Made by a program: the position numbers and the translations under genes. The notes under the pieces were generated by a model. That model was not told the DNA's origin. It did not search any database and saw only the letters and a list, made by a program, of their open reading frames with translations. From the NCBI GenBank assembly GCA_044225565.1, contig JBGAIL010000029.1, positions 1 through 35,654 of the forward strand: DNA of 35,654 nt, read 5' to 3'. Of this stretch, positions 1-7,820 are shown in pieces (the stretch's first letter is position 1; every line of letters starts with the position of its first letter). Source of the stretch: CAVXAE01 sp044225565. Its GTDB lineage: Bacteria > Pseudomonadota > Gammaproteobacteria > Steroidobacterales > Steroidobacteraceae.

Positions 1-1
1 C

Positions 2-1813
2 GTGCTGACCATCAAGACCGCTTCCAAAGGAGCCGCGCCGCTGCCTTTTCCGAGTGGGCCGCCCAGTTGGGGGGACGGCGAGTACTACGAATATACGCAA
101 AACGCGGAGCTGCGCCCGCGCAAACGGCAGGCGGCGCAAACCGATGTCGATGCGGTGCATCCCGGTGGGGACCGTCCAGCGCAAGCCGCCGCGTTCGACG
201 ACGAGTTCACCGCGCCGCTCGGCGCAAAGCCTGCCGGCAAGTCGCCTCAACTCCGCTCGGTGGGCGCGGCCGGAGCACTCGTCGTCGGCACGACGCTGGG
301 GTCGCGCTACGTGCTCAGGCAAGTCATCGGGCAGGGCGGTGATGCCATCGTGTTTCGTGCCGAGGATCTGCGGCACCGCAACACCGATTCGGACGAGCCT
401 CGTCCGGTCGCGATCAAGGCGCTGCGGCCCGAGCGCCGCGCCAGCGAACGCGCTCTGGAGCGGCTGAAGCGTGAGTTCGCGCAGATGCGGAGCCTCGAGC
501 ATCCCGGCATCGTGCGGGTGTTCGATCTCGAATGCGACGGCGAGGTCTGGTTCACGAGCATGGAGCTGGTCACCGGCCAGACCGTGACCTCCTGGCTGCA
601 GGAACCCCACGAGCTCGATGAGCGGCTGAGGCTCATCGATGCCTGTGCGGAGGCCCTGGCGTATGCGCACTCGAAGAGCGTCCTGCACGGGGACCTCAAG
701 GCGTCGAATGTGCTGGTGACGGCGGATGGCGGCGTGAAGCTCATCGACTTCGAAGCCGCGTCGGGCTCGCACCCGAGTCTCGCAGCGACCGTCTCGTATG
801 CGAGCCCTCAGGTGCTCACCGGATGCCCCCTCGAAGTCCGCGACGACGTGTTCAGTCTGTCGTGCCTGAGCTATCTCATCCTCAGCAGAGGCAACCGCCC
901 ATTCGGTGGCTCGTCGTCGCTGGAAGCATGTCGTGCAGGCATCGCTCCTGCCGGCATTCCGGGTGTTCCGGCACACGTGCTCGACGCAGTCATCCGTGGT
1001 CTCGCGCCCGAGCGCGCTCTGAGGCCGGAATCCGTGCGCGCGTTCGTCGAAGAGCTGCGCGGCAGCGAGCGAGTGACCGCTGCAATGGAAGTCGCGGAGG
1101 ATTGCGCCGTCCCCGCGGAACCGGCGTCTAGAGAACCGGAGCCCGCGCTACCCGAGTCACCTGCCTCACCAGTCGTGAGCGCTGTGACAGTGGCTGCAAA
1201 GCCGGTGGTGTCACCGCGCAGCGCACGCAGACCTCCCTCGTTGCGCTTCGTTGCGGGCCTGGCGGCGTTTCTGATCGGTATCGCCATCGTGGTGTGGGGC
1301 ATCAGTCGAAACGATCCCTCTCCATCCCTTCCGCCCACGCCATCGCCGCCTCCGGCGGCAGCGCCTGCCGTTCCCAACGCTTCGCCTGCCGCCGTCGCGC
1401 CGGCTTCCACGCTTCCCGTCAAGGAATCCACGCCCAAGCCTGCGGCGAGCGCAGAGCGTCGCGCTACCGGAGCGGTGACCTTCGAATCATCCTCGCTCCA
1501 CGTGGCAGGCGCGCAGTCGATGGTTGCCATTCCACTCAAGCGTCTCCATCCCGTGCGCGACGCCGGGGTGATCGGCTGGAGCATCTCGCCCGGCAGCGCG
1601 CTGCCGGGCGTGGACTACCAGTCCACGGGCCGTCAGCTCGCCCGATTCATCGAGGGACAATCTGCGCGGAGCCTGTTCATCCCGCTCCTGAAGGATGGCG
1701 CGCATGCGTCTTCGCACGGACCTCTCACTTTCGTCGTCGAGTTGCGTCGGGTTGCGGGGGGCGCTGCGCTGGGCCCCATCACGCGGGTCACGGTGATCCT
1801 GCACTCCCGCTGA
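2..1813 (+). CDS. Membrane-anchored Ser/Thr protein kinase with Calx-beta-like C-terminal domain (possibly 5'-partial)
   Basis: Eukaryotic-like (Hanks-type) protein kinase, expected to phosphorylate Ser/Thr of cytoplasmic proteins. Numbering from the GTG at base 2: kinase domain about residues 100-355, glycine-rich loop GQGGDAIVF (110-118), VAIK lysine K139, catalytic loop HGDLKASN (229-236, D231 and N236 present), metal-binding D249 in DFE. Then a Pro/Ala-rich linker, one membrane segment (about 414-434), a second Pro/Ala-rich linker and a C-terminal beta-rich part (about 488-600) with Calx-beta-like features (GVDYQ, EGQ, FIPLLKD), probably periplasmic. The catalytic loop has HGD instead of HRD and DFE instead of DFG, so activity and regulation may be atypical. 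The frame is open at the window edge and base 2 may not be the true start. It is followed after 51 bases by a LysR gene on the same strand; no functional link to the downstream catabolic genes is evident. Confidence 0.85.
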   Translation: MLTIKTASKGAAPLPFPSGPPSWGDGEYYEYTQNAELRPRKRQAAQTDVDAVHPGGDRPAQAAAFDDEFTAPLGAKPAGKSPQLRSVGAAGALVVGTTLGSRYVLRQVIGQGGDAIVFRAEDLRHRNTDSDEPRPVAIKALRPERRASERALERLKREFAQMRSLEHPGIVRVFDLECDGEVWFTSMELVTGQTVTSWLQEPHELDERLRLIDACAEALAYAHSKSVLHGDLKASNVLVTADGGVKLIDFEAASGSHPSLAATVSYASPQVLTGCPLEVRDDVFSLSCLSYLILSRGNRPFGGSSSLEACRAGIAPAGIPGVPAHVLDAVIRGLAPERALRPESVRAFVEELRGSERVTAAMEVAEDCAVPAEPASREPEPALPESPASPVVSAVTVAAKPVVSPRSARRPPSLRFVAGLAAFLIGIAIVVWGISRNDPSPSLPPTPSPPPAAAPAVPNASPAAVAPASTLPVKESTPKPAASAERRATGAVTFESSSLHVAGAQSMVAIPLKRLHPVRDAGVIGWSISPGSALPGVDYQSTGRQLARFIEGQSARSLFIPLLKDGAHASSHGPLTFVVELRRVAGGAALGPITRVTVILHSR

Positions 1814-1864
1814 GCTCCCCGCCTCCGTGTCATACTCTTCCCCGGCTCCCGGGTCGAAGTCGTC

Positions 1865-2791
1865 ATGCCGCGCCGCCTACCGCCACTCAACGCACTCGTC
1901 GTGTTCGAAGCCGCTGCCCGGCATCTGAGCTTCACGCGGGCCTCCGAGGAGCTGCACGTCACGCAGGCGGCGGTGAGCCATCAGATCAAGTCTCTCGAGG
2001 ACCACCTGGGCGTCGCGCTCTTCCATCGGCTCGGCCGCGGGCAGGGCCTCACGCTCACCGAGGCCGGGCGCAACTATCTGCCCGGCATCAGCGGCTCCCT
2101 GGAGCTCATCCGCAAGACCACCGACGCGCTGGCCAAGTCGCGCGGCACGCGCATCCTCAACATCACGACCCTGGATTCCTTCGGCTCCATGTGGTTGCTG
2201 CCGCGCCTCGGCCGGTTCCGGCGGCTGCGGGACGACTGCGACATGCGCATCACCGCGGCGGGCCTCGAGGGCGACGCCCTGGCCCGCGGGCTGGCCGACA
2301 TCGAGATCCGCTACGGCAACGGCCACTGGCCGGAGCTCGAGGTCACGAAGTTCCTGACGGAGAGCATCTTCCCGGTCTGCAGCCCCGAGGCGCTCGCGGG
2401 CGAGCATCCGTTGCGGGAGCCCGGGGACGTTCGCCATCACACCCTGCTGCACGACGTGATGACGACCGGCTGGCGCGACTGGCTCGCCGTCGCCGGCGTG
2501 TCCGGCGTCGATGCCGAGCGCGGGCCGGGATTCAATCATTCCAACCTGGTGGTCCAGGCGGCGCAGATGGGCGAGGGGATCGCGCTCGGCCGCGGCGCGC
2601 TGGTGATCGATGCGCTGCTCAAGGGGACGCTGGTCAAGCCGTTCGCGCTCTCGATTCCTTCGACATACGCGTACTTCGTGGTGACCACCCGGGCGGCGGC
2701 GGATGATCCGGTCGTGAGCGCCTTCCGTGAGTGGCTGCTGCTCGAAGGGGCGGCCACCCAGCGCGAGCTGGACCGAATCCTCGAGAAGTGA
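1865..2791 (+). CDS. LysR-family transcriptional regulator, GcvA type
   Basis: DNA-binding regulator of 308 residues, the usual LTTR length. The N-terminal winged helix-turn-helix (about residues 5-65) carries the GcvA-subgroup signatures AARHLSFTRAS, LHVTQAAVSHQIKSLED and FHRLGRG. The remainder is a periplasmic-binding-protein-like effector domain with the subgroup pattern DIEIRYGNG and FPVCSPEAL. It ends in a TGA that overlaps the Shine-Dalgarno (AGGAGG) of the secreted amidohydrolase gene, so the two are probably cotranscribed. A paralogous regulator sits at 17250-18188 on the other strand; together they bracket the 12-gene operon. GcvA itself binds sites with a CTAAT core, and four such sites occur in this window (see regulatory features). 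Which of the two regulators uses them cannot be told from sequence. No strong Shine-Dalgarno precedes the chosen ATG. Confidence 0.9.
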   Translation: MPRRLPPLNALVVFEAAARHLSFTRASEELHVTQAAVSHQIKSLEDHLGVALFHRLGRGQGLTLTEAGRNYLPGISGSLELIRKTTDALAKSRGTRILNITTLDSFGSMWLLPRLGRFRRLRDDCDMRITAAGLEGDALARGLADIEIRYGNGHWPELEVTKFLTESIFPVCSPEALAGEHPLREPGDVRHHTLLHDVMTTGWRDWLAVAGVSGVDAERGPGFNHSNLVVQAAQMGEGIALGRGALVIDALLKGTLVKPFALSIPSTYAYFVVTTRAAADDPVVSAFREWLLLEGAATQRELDRILEK

Positions 2792-2799
2792 GGAGGCCG

Positions 2800-4203
2800 A
2801 TGTCGCTGCGGGCTCTCTTCAGCGTCGCCGCGCTCGCCTGGCTCACGCCGATTCCGCAAGCCGCCGCAATTCCGCCTGTCGTCATCGAGCACGTCACGGT
2901 ATTGCCGATGACGGCCGACGGCGTCGCGTTGCGCGACGTGACGGTGCTGATCCGCGCGGGACGCATCGCATCGATCGGCGATGGCTCCGGAGCATCGATT
3001 CCGGCAGGCGCGCAGCGCATCGACGGCTCCGGCAGGTGGCTGATGCCGGCGCTCGCAGACATGCACGTACACTTCGAGAACGACCGCATGCTGCGCTTGT
3101 GGCGTGGCGACGATCGCGCGACGCCAGGCTCCACGCGGCTGGAGGATTTGTCCGCGCCCTACGTCGCGAACGGCGTGATGCAGATCGCGAACATGTCCGC
3201 CATGTCGGAGTCCATCGGACAACGCATCGAGATCGAGAGCGGCCGCGTGCTCGGCCCGCACATGGCGCTGGGTGCCATGATCGACGGCTCGCCGCCGGAC
3301 TGGCCGGCGGGCATGACCCGCGTGGCCGCCACCCCTGCCGATGGCCGCCAGGCGGTGCGCGACGCGCTCGCCGAAGGCTACGACTTCATCAAGGTCTACA
3401 ACCGGCTGGATTTCGGCACCTTCGAGGCGGTCGTCGCGGAAGCCCGTGGGCACGGTGCGGCCGTGGCCGGGCATCTCATCGGTCGCGGCGCGGGCATGAC
3501 CGAGCGGCTGTTCGTGCCCGGCTTCGGTCTGGTCGCCCACCTGCAGGAGTACGCCCAGCAGGCATCCAGCCTCTCGGATCAGGACATCGAGCGCCTGGCC
3601 CGGGTGACCTTGCGCAACGGCACCTGGGTGGTCACGACGCTGAGCGCGGATCAGCGCCTGGTGGACACGTTGCGTGCCCCGCGCTCGCTGACGGAGAGCT
3701 GGCCCGACGCGCAGTACGTCCATCCCCTCATGCGCGACTTCTGGGCGAACGACAATCCGCGCCTCAGGGACCGCTCGCCCGAGCGCATAGCCCGTTTCGA
3801 GCGCATCGCGACCGACAGCGCAAGATTGCTGCGCGCTTTCTTCGCAGCCGGAGTGCCCATGCTCGCCGGTACGGATACTCCAATGCCGCGCCAGACCGCG
3901 GGCTTCGCCCTGCACGATGAGCTGGAGGCGATGGCCGCCGCCGGCATGCCCAACGAAGCAGTGCTCCAGGCTGCGACGCGACTGCCGGCGCAATGGCTCG
4001 GCGTCGCTGCGGAGCGCGGCACGGTCGAAGTCGGCAAGCGCGCCGATCTGCTGCTGCTCGGCGCCGATCCGCTCGCGAACGTGGCCAATACCCGCCGCAT
4101 CCTCGGCGTGATCGCAGGCGGCCGCCACATCCCTCGCGCCGAGCTGGATGGGATGCTCAGGCAGGTCGCGGAGCGCTACCGTGCCTGGCCCACGGCACCC
4201 TAG
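2800..4203 (+). CDS. Secreted metal-dependent amidohydrolase (imidazolonepropionase/Xaa-dipeptidase-like)
   Basis: Amidohydrolase-superfamily enzyme of 467 residues with an N-terminal signal peptide (MSLRALFSVAALAWL, probable cleavage after AAA near residue 23), so it should act in the periplasm or outside the cell. Metal ligands of the binuclear subtype are visible: H89 and H91 (DMHVH), K198 (FIKVY, the lysine normally carboxylated), H225 (AGHLIG), H247 (VAHLQE) and D359 (AGTDTP). The C-terminal cap with VEVGKRADLLLL is typical of the family. The ATG at 2800 is chosen because AGGAGG at 2791-2796 precedes it and the signal peptide starts there; an upstream in-frame start at 2731 would lie inside the LysR gene. 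Many close relatives cleave Xaa-Arg/Lys dipeptides or cyclic amides, which would suit a cluster that imports amino-acid-like compounds. The substrate is not determined. Confidence 0.88.
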   Translation: MSLRALFSVAALAWLTPIPQAAAIPPVVIEHVTVLPMTADGVALRDVTVLIRAGRIASIGDGSGASIPAGAQRIDGSGRWLMPALADMHVHFENDRMLRLWRGDDRATPGSTRLEDLSAPYVANGVMQIANMSAMSESIGQRIEIESGRVLGPHMALGAMIDGSPPDWPAGMTRVAATPADGRQAVRDALAEGYDFIKVYNRLDFGTFEAVVAEARGHGAAVAGHLIGRGAGMTERLFVPGFGLVAHLQEYAQQASSLSDQDIERLARVTLRNGTWVVTTLSADQRLVDTLRAPRSLTESWPDAQYVHPLMRDFWANDNPRLRDRSPERIARFERIATDSARLLRAFFAAGVPMLAGTDTPMPRQTAGFALHDELEAMAAAGMPNEAVLQAATRLPAQWLGVAAERGTVEVGKRADLLLLGADPLANVANTRRILGVIAGGRHIPRAELDGMLRQVAERYRAWPTAP

Positions 4204-4208
4204 AACGA

Positions 4209-4264
4209 TTGATGCCTTCCATGAAAAAGACTCATTTGCGCCGCCCGCCGCCGCCTTCGATATT
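4209..4264 (+). promoter_or_regulatory. Site A: GcvA-like operator plus promoter of the 12-gene operon
   Basis: TTGAT-GCCTTCC-ATGA at 4209-4224 matches the shared pattern YTRAT-N7-ATGA. Eleven bases later comes TTGCGC (4236-4241, -35-like), a 17-base spacer and GATATT (4259-4264, -10-like). The next start codon, ATG at 4270, begins 6 bases after the -10, where transcription itself would start, and no Shine-Dalgarno is present. AAAAG and CTC after the ATGA are shared with site B. The site and spacing are seen directly; binding by a LysR protein is inferred. Confidence 0.55.
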
Positions 4265-4269
4265 GCGGC

Positions 4270-5835
4270 ATGGAGTTCGATTGTGACGTGGCGATCGCGG
4301 GCGCCGGCCATAACGGCCTCGCCTGCGCGGCGGCGCTGGCCCGCGCCGGCCTGAAGGTGCTGGTGGCCGAGCGCAGCGGCCACGTGGGCGGTGCGACGGC
4401 GACGCGCGAAGTCACGCTCCCGGGCTTCCGGCACGATCTGTACGGCTCGAGCCACGTCTGGATCCACGCCAACGCGCAATTCAAGGCTCTGGAGCCCGAG
4501 CTGCGCGCCCACGGCCTCGAGTATCTCTGGGCGAACGAGGGGATCACGGGCCACCCGGGCAGCGACGGCCACCCGGGCATCATCGTCTATCGCGACGTCG
4601 ACCGGACTTGCGCGAGCATCGCGCGCCATTCGCAGCGCGACGCGCAGCGCTATCGCGAGATCTTCGACGGGTTCGTCGAGATCAAGGATGGCTTCGTCAA
4701 GGGCATGTACTCGCCGCCCGGCCTGCCCAGCTTCCTGCCGGCCGCCATGGAGCGCTCGCCGAAGGGCCTGCGCATGCTGCGCGACTATCAGTTGAGCGCA
4801 CGGGCGTTCGTCCGCGAGAACTTCGAGAACCCGCAGGTGCAGTCGTTCATCCTGGGCTGGGCGCTCGCGCCGCAGGTGACACCCGAGCAGGAAGCCATCG
4901 GGCAATCGTTCTACATCATGATTCCCGGCATCCATGTCTACGGACAGGCCATTCCACGGGGCGGCAGCGATGGGCTGGCTCGCGCGCTCGCGAGCTACCT
5001 GCGCTCCAAAGGCGGCATCGTGCTGACGGACAACGCGGTCAGCGGGTTCGTGGTGCGGGACGGCATCGCGCGTGGGCTGCAGCTGGCGGACGGCTCGACC
5101 GTGACCGCGGGGAAGGGAGTGGTGAGCAGCCTGGATCCCCACCAGACTTTCCTGCGGCTGCTCGATCCACAACTGCTGTCCACGGACTTCATCCGCATGG
5201 TGCGCAGCTTCTCCTTCGGCAACATGGGCGTGTTCCGCGGGCACTACGCGATCGAAGAACCACCTGCCTTCACGGAAGGCGAGGAGATGAGCCGCACTCC
5301 GTTCCAGCGCATCTTCGGCACCGTGGCGCAGACTGAGCAGCACTACGCCGACATTGCGAGCGGTGTCGCACCGCAGGATCCCTTCATCTGGTCCGCGTGC
5401 TGGACGCTGATGGACCCATCCCGCGCGCCCGACGGCAAGCACACGCTCATCCTCGATACCTTCGTGCCGAGCAAGCTGCGCGACGGCGCTGCATGGGAAT
5501 CCCGCAAGCACGAGTTCGCCTCGCGCCTGCTCGAGAAGTTCAGGCGGTACGCGCCGAACATGACGGCGCGGAACATCCTGGGCGAATACATCGATACGCC
5601 GGAATCCATCGAGCGGGCCAACCCGTGCCTGGTCAACGGCGCGACCACGGGCGGGGAGCGCACGCTCGCTCAGTCCGGCTGCTTCCGGCCCGTGCCGGGC
5701 TACTCGCAATACCGCTCGCCCGTGCGGTCGCTGTACCTCACGGGCGCATCCTGTCATCCCGGCGGCGGGATCACGGCCATGGGAATGGTCACGGCGCAGG
5801 AGATCCTGCGCGATCTCGCCGCGAAGAAACCCTGA
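4270..5835 (+). CDS. FAD-dependent oxidoreductase, phytoene-dehydrogenase/amine-oxidase superfamily (copy 1)
   Basis: Flavoprotein of 521 residues in the COG1233-like family; likely oxidises a C-N or C-C bond of a small molecule in the cytoplasm. The N-terminal Rossmann motif is GAGHNG (residues 11-16), ribose-binding E34 in LVAERS and the following GG (40-41). Near the C-terminus CHPGGGI-TAMGMV is the second FAD-contacting segment. No signal peptide or membrane segment. Paralogues: 9455-11026 (intact) and 23333-24948 (frameshifted), sharing GSSHVWIHAN, GQSFYIMIP and HTLILDTFVPSKL-type blocks. It is the first gene of the long operon, 66 bases after the amidohydrolase and directly behind site A, and is followed by a nitrilase-fold amidase. 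A carotenoid role is unlikely because no other carotenoid gene is nearby. The start lacks a Shine-Dalgarno and fits a leaderless mRNA. Confidence 0.88.
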   Translation: MEFDCDVAIAGAGHNGLACAAALARAGLKVLVAERSGHVGGATATREVTLPGFRHDLYGSSHVWIHANAQFKALEPELRAHGLEYLWANEGITGHPGSDGHPGIIVYRDVDRTCASIARHSQRDAQRYREIFDGFVEIKDGFVKGMYSPPGLPSFLPAAMERSPKGLRMLRDYQLSARAFVRENFENPQVQSFILGWALAPQVTPEQEAIGQSFYIMIPGIHVYGQAIPRGGSDGLARALASYLRSKGGIVLTDNAVSGFVVRDGIARGLQLADGSTVTAGKGVVSSLDPHQTFLRLLDPQLLSTDFIRMVRSFSFGNMGVFRGHYAIEEPPAFTEGEEMSRTPFQRIFGTVAQTEQHYADIASGVAPQDPFIWSACWTLMDPSRAPDGKHTLILDTFVPSKLRDGAAWESRKHEFASRLLEKFRRYAPNMTARNILGEYIDTPESIERANPCLVNGATTGGERTLAQSGCFRPVPGYSQYRSPVRSLYLTGASCHPGGGITAMGMVTAQEILRDLAAKKP

Positions 5836-5852
5836 AGAGAGGAATCCGAACG

Positions 5853-7004
5853 ATGGCCATCCCGAAGTACACCGCTCTCGTGATCCAGCCCGCCGTGCGC
5901 GTCGCCGAGACCCGCGAGCAGATCCGCGGGAACCTCGACCGCGTGCTCAACATGATCGACTTCGGCGTCGGCTATTGCTGGGAGCTGCCCGTCCGCCTCG
6001 TCGTGCTGCCGGAGTACTTCATGCAGGGCGTCACGACGCCGGGCAAGGGCGAGCACGGCCTCAAGGAGTTCATGAAGAAGGCCATCACCATCCCCGGGCC
6101 CGAGATGGACCTGCTCGGCGCCAAGGCGAAGGAGTACGGCATCTACATCGCCGGCGGCGGCGTGGTCGAGCAGCTGCCGGAGTTCCCGGACCGCTGGTTC
6201 AACTCCGCGTTCATCATCGGACCGGACGGCAAGGTGGCGCTGAAGTATCACAAGTACCACGTGCCGGCTTACATCGGGCTCGGCACGAGCCCGCACGACA
6301 TGGTGGACGCCTACAAGGAGGCCTACGGGCACGACATCAAGAAGTGCTTCCCGGTCATCGACACCGAGATCGGCAAGCTCGGCACCATGACCTGCCACGA
6401 CGGCTGCACGCCGGAGGTCTCCCGCGCTCTGGGATTCAACGGATGCGAGGTGATCTGCCATCCGACGGCGCTGCAGGAGATCGAGGGCGTCAGCAATCCG
6501 TGGGATTTCTGGCGCTTCACGCGCCGCACCCGCGCGCACGACAACATGTGCTACCTGCTGGGCTCGAACTGGGGCACCGTCGAATATGGCTTCTATCCGC
6601 GAGCGTTCTGCCCGGGCGGCTCCTTCGCCATCGACTACACGGGCATGATCATGCGCGAGGCGCCGTATCCGGAAGAGCAGGTGCTCGCCGCCACCATCGA
6701 CATCGAGGCGCTGCGCGAGCACCGCTCGCGCATCGCGCACAACTGCTGGGTGGACGTGCGCACCGAGATCTTCCAGGACATCTACAAGGAGCCCATCTAT
6801 CCGTCGAACCTGTTCCCGCCCGGCAAGCCCGCGCGCAGCCTGGCGGACAAGATCGACGGGGCGAAAGTGGCGCTCGAGCGGCTGTACGCGCGCGGCCAGT
6901 TCACGCCGCCGGCAGGCTACCAGCCCGGGGAGATGGCCGCCTTGCTCGCCAAACGCGTCGACGAAGCGCAGCGACGCGGGGCGTTGCGCTTGCCGCAGCC
7001 TTGA
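5853..7004 (+). CDS. Nitrilase-superfamily carbon-nitrogen hydrolase (amidase), copy 1
   Basis: Cytoplasmic C-N hydrolase of 383 residues. The catalytic triad of the superfamily is visible: E54 (LPEYF), K134 (YHKYH) and C181 (TMTCHDG). The downstream block HPTALQEIEGVSNPWDFWR and the GSNWGTVE segment are unusually long and specific compared with simple amidases. Members hydrolyse amides, N-carbamoyl compounds or nitriles; the substrate here is unknown. A strong Shine-Dalgarno (AGAGAGGA, about 5836-5843) precedes the ATG at 5853, only 17 bases after the oxidoreductase stop, so the two are translated from one message. The same oxidoreductase-amidase pair recurs, frameshifted, at 23333-26098, which argues that they act in sequence on one compound, for example oxidation followed by hydrolysis of a C-N bond (inference). 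Confidence 0.9.
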   Translation: MAIPKYTALVIQPAVRVAETREQIRGNLDRVLNMIDFGVGYCWELPVRLVVLPEYFMQGVTTPGKGEHGLKEFMKKAITIPGPEMDLLGAKAKEYGIYIAGGGVVEQLPEFPDRWFNSAFIIGPDGKVALKYHKYHVPAYIGLGTSPHDMVDAYKEAYGHDIKKCFPVIDTEIGKLGTMTCHDGCTPEVSRALGFNGCEVICHPTALQEIEGVSNPWDFWRFTRRTRAHDNMCYLLGSNWGTVEYGFYPRAFCPGGSFAIDYTGMIMREAPYPEEQVLAATIDIEALREHRSRIAHNCWVDVRTEIFQDIYKEPIYPSNLFPPGKPARSLADKIDGAKVALERLYARGQFTPPAGYQPGEMAALLAKRVDEAQRRGALRLPQP

Positions 7005-7039
7005 GGTGAGGCGATGCGTCGTCACGTGAGGCTGGCCCG

Positions 7040-7792
7040 ATGAGCACCCCGAGCGTCGCCGCTCGCGGTGCTCTCGCGGTCGACGCGCGTGGCCTCGGCA
7101 AGCGATTCGGCGAGTTCGCCGCGTTGACCGACGTGGACCTCTCGATCCTGCCGGGTGAGAAGGTAGTGCTGTGCGGGCCCTCGGGCTCGGGCAAGTCGAC
7201 GCTGATCCGCTGCCTGAACGGCCTGGAGAGGATCGAGCAGGGCACGATCACCGTTCTGGGCCACGATGTGTCGCGCGCGCCCGGCCTGCGCTACGTGCGG
7301 CAGAACGTCGGCATGGTCTTCCAGCAGTTCAATCTATTTCCGCATCTGACGGTGCTCGAGAACCTGGTGCTCGCGCCCATCTGGGTCCGCCGCATGCCGC
7401 GGCCGGAGGCGGAAGCGCTGGCCCGCAGCCACCTCGGGAAGGTGCGCCTGCCCGGGCAGGAGTCGAAGTATCCCGGTCAGCTCTCCGGCGGGCAGCAGCA
7501 GCGCGTCGCCATCGCCCGCGCCCTGTGCATGCGCCCGCAGCTCATGCTCTTCGACGAGCCCACTTCGGCGCTCGATCCGGAGATGGTCGGCGAGGTGCTC
7601 GAATCCCTCCAGGAGCTCGCGGGCTCGGGGATGACGCTCGTCTGCGTGACGCACGAGCTCGGCTTCGCGCGCCGCTTCGCGGACCGGATGGTGTTCATGG
7701 ACGAAGGGCGCATCGCCGAGCAGGCCCCGGCGCGCGATTTCTTCGAACGCCCGCAGTCGCGGCGTTTGCAACAGTTTCTCGCCCGCGCCTGA
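7040..7792 (+). CDS. ABC transporter ATP-binding protein, polar amino acid type (AapP-like)
   Basis: ATPase subunit of an amino-acid ABC importer, 250 residues, the usual size for HisP/GlnQ/AapP proteins. Walker A is GPSGSGKST (about residues 50-58), the Q-loop MVFQQFNLFPHLTV, the signature LSGGQQQRVAIAR, Walker B LMLFDEPTSALDP and the switch histidine in VCVTHELGF. Its partners are the periplasmic binding protein at 11055-12098 and the permeases at 14162-15301 and 15292-16374, so the transporter genes are scattered within the operon and interleaved with enzymes. It lies between the amidase and the ThDP enzyme with short gaps (35 and 28 bases). The imported solute is expected to be an amino acid or an amino-acid-like compound. 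Confidence 0.93.
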   Translation: MSTPSVAARGALAVDARGLGKRFGEFAALTDVDLSILPGEKVVLCGPSGSGKSTLIRCLNGLERIEQGTITVLGHDVSRAPGLRYVRQNVGMVFQQFNLFPHLTVLENLVLAPIWVRRMPRPEAEALARSHLGKVRLPGQESKYPGQLSGGQQQRVAIARALCMRPQLMLFDEPTSALDPEMVGEVLESLQELAGSGMTLVCVTHELGFARRFADRMVFMDEGRIAEQAPARDFFERPQSRRLQQFLARA

Positions 7793-7820
7793 AGCGGCGG
7801 GCGGATCGGAGCAGGGCAGA

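Noticed and set aside
2536..5757. 1073-codon open frame on the minus strand
   Set aside because: It is antisense to the amidohydrolase and oxidoreductase genes, is rich in Arg/Ala/His as expected from GC-rich shadow frames, and has no recognisable domain.
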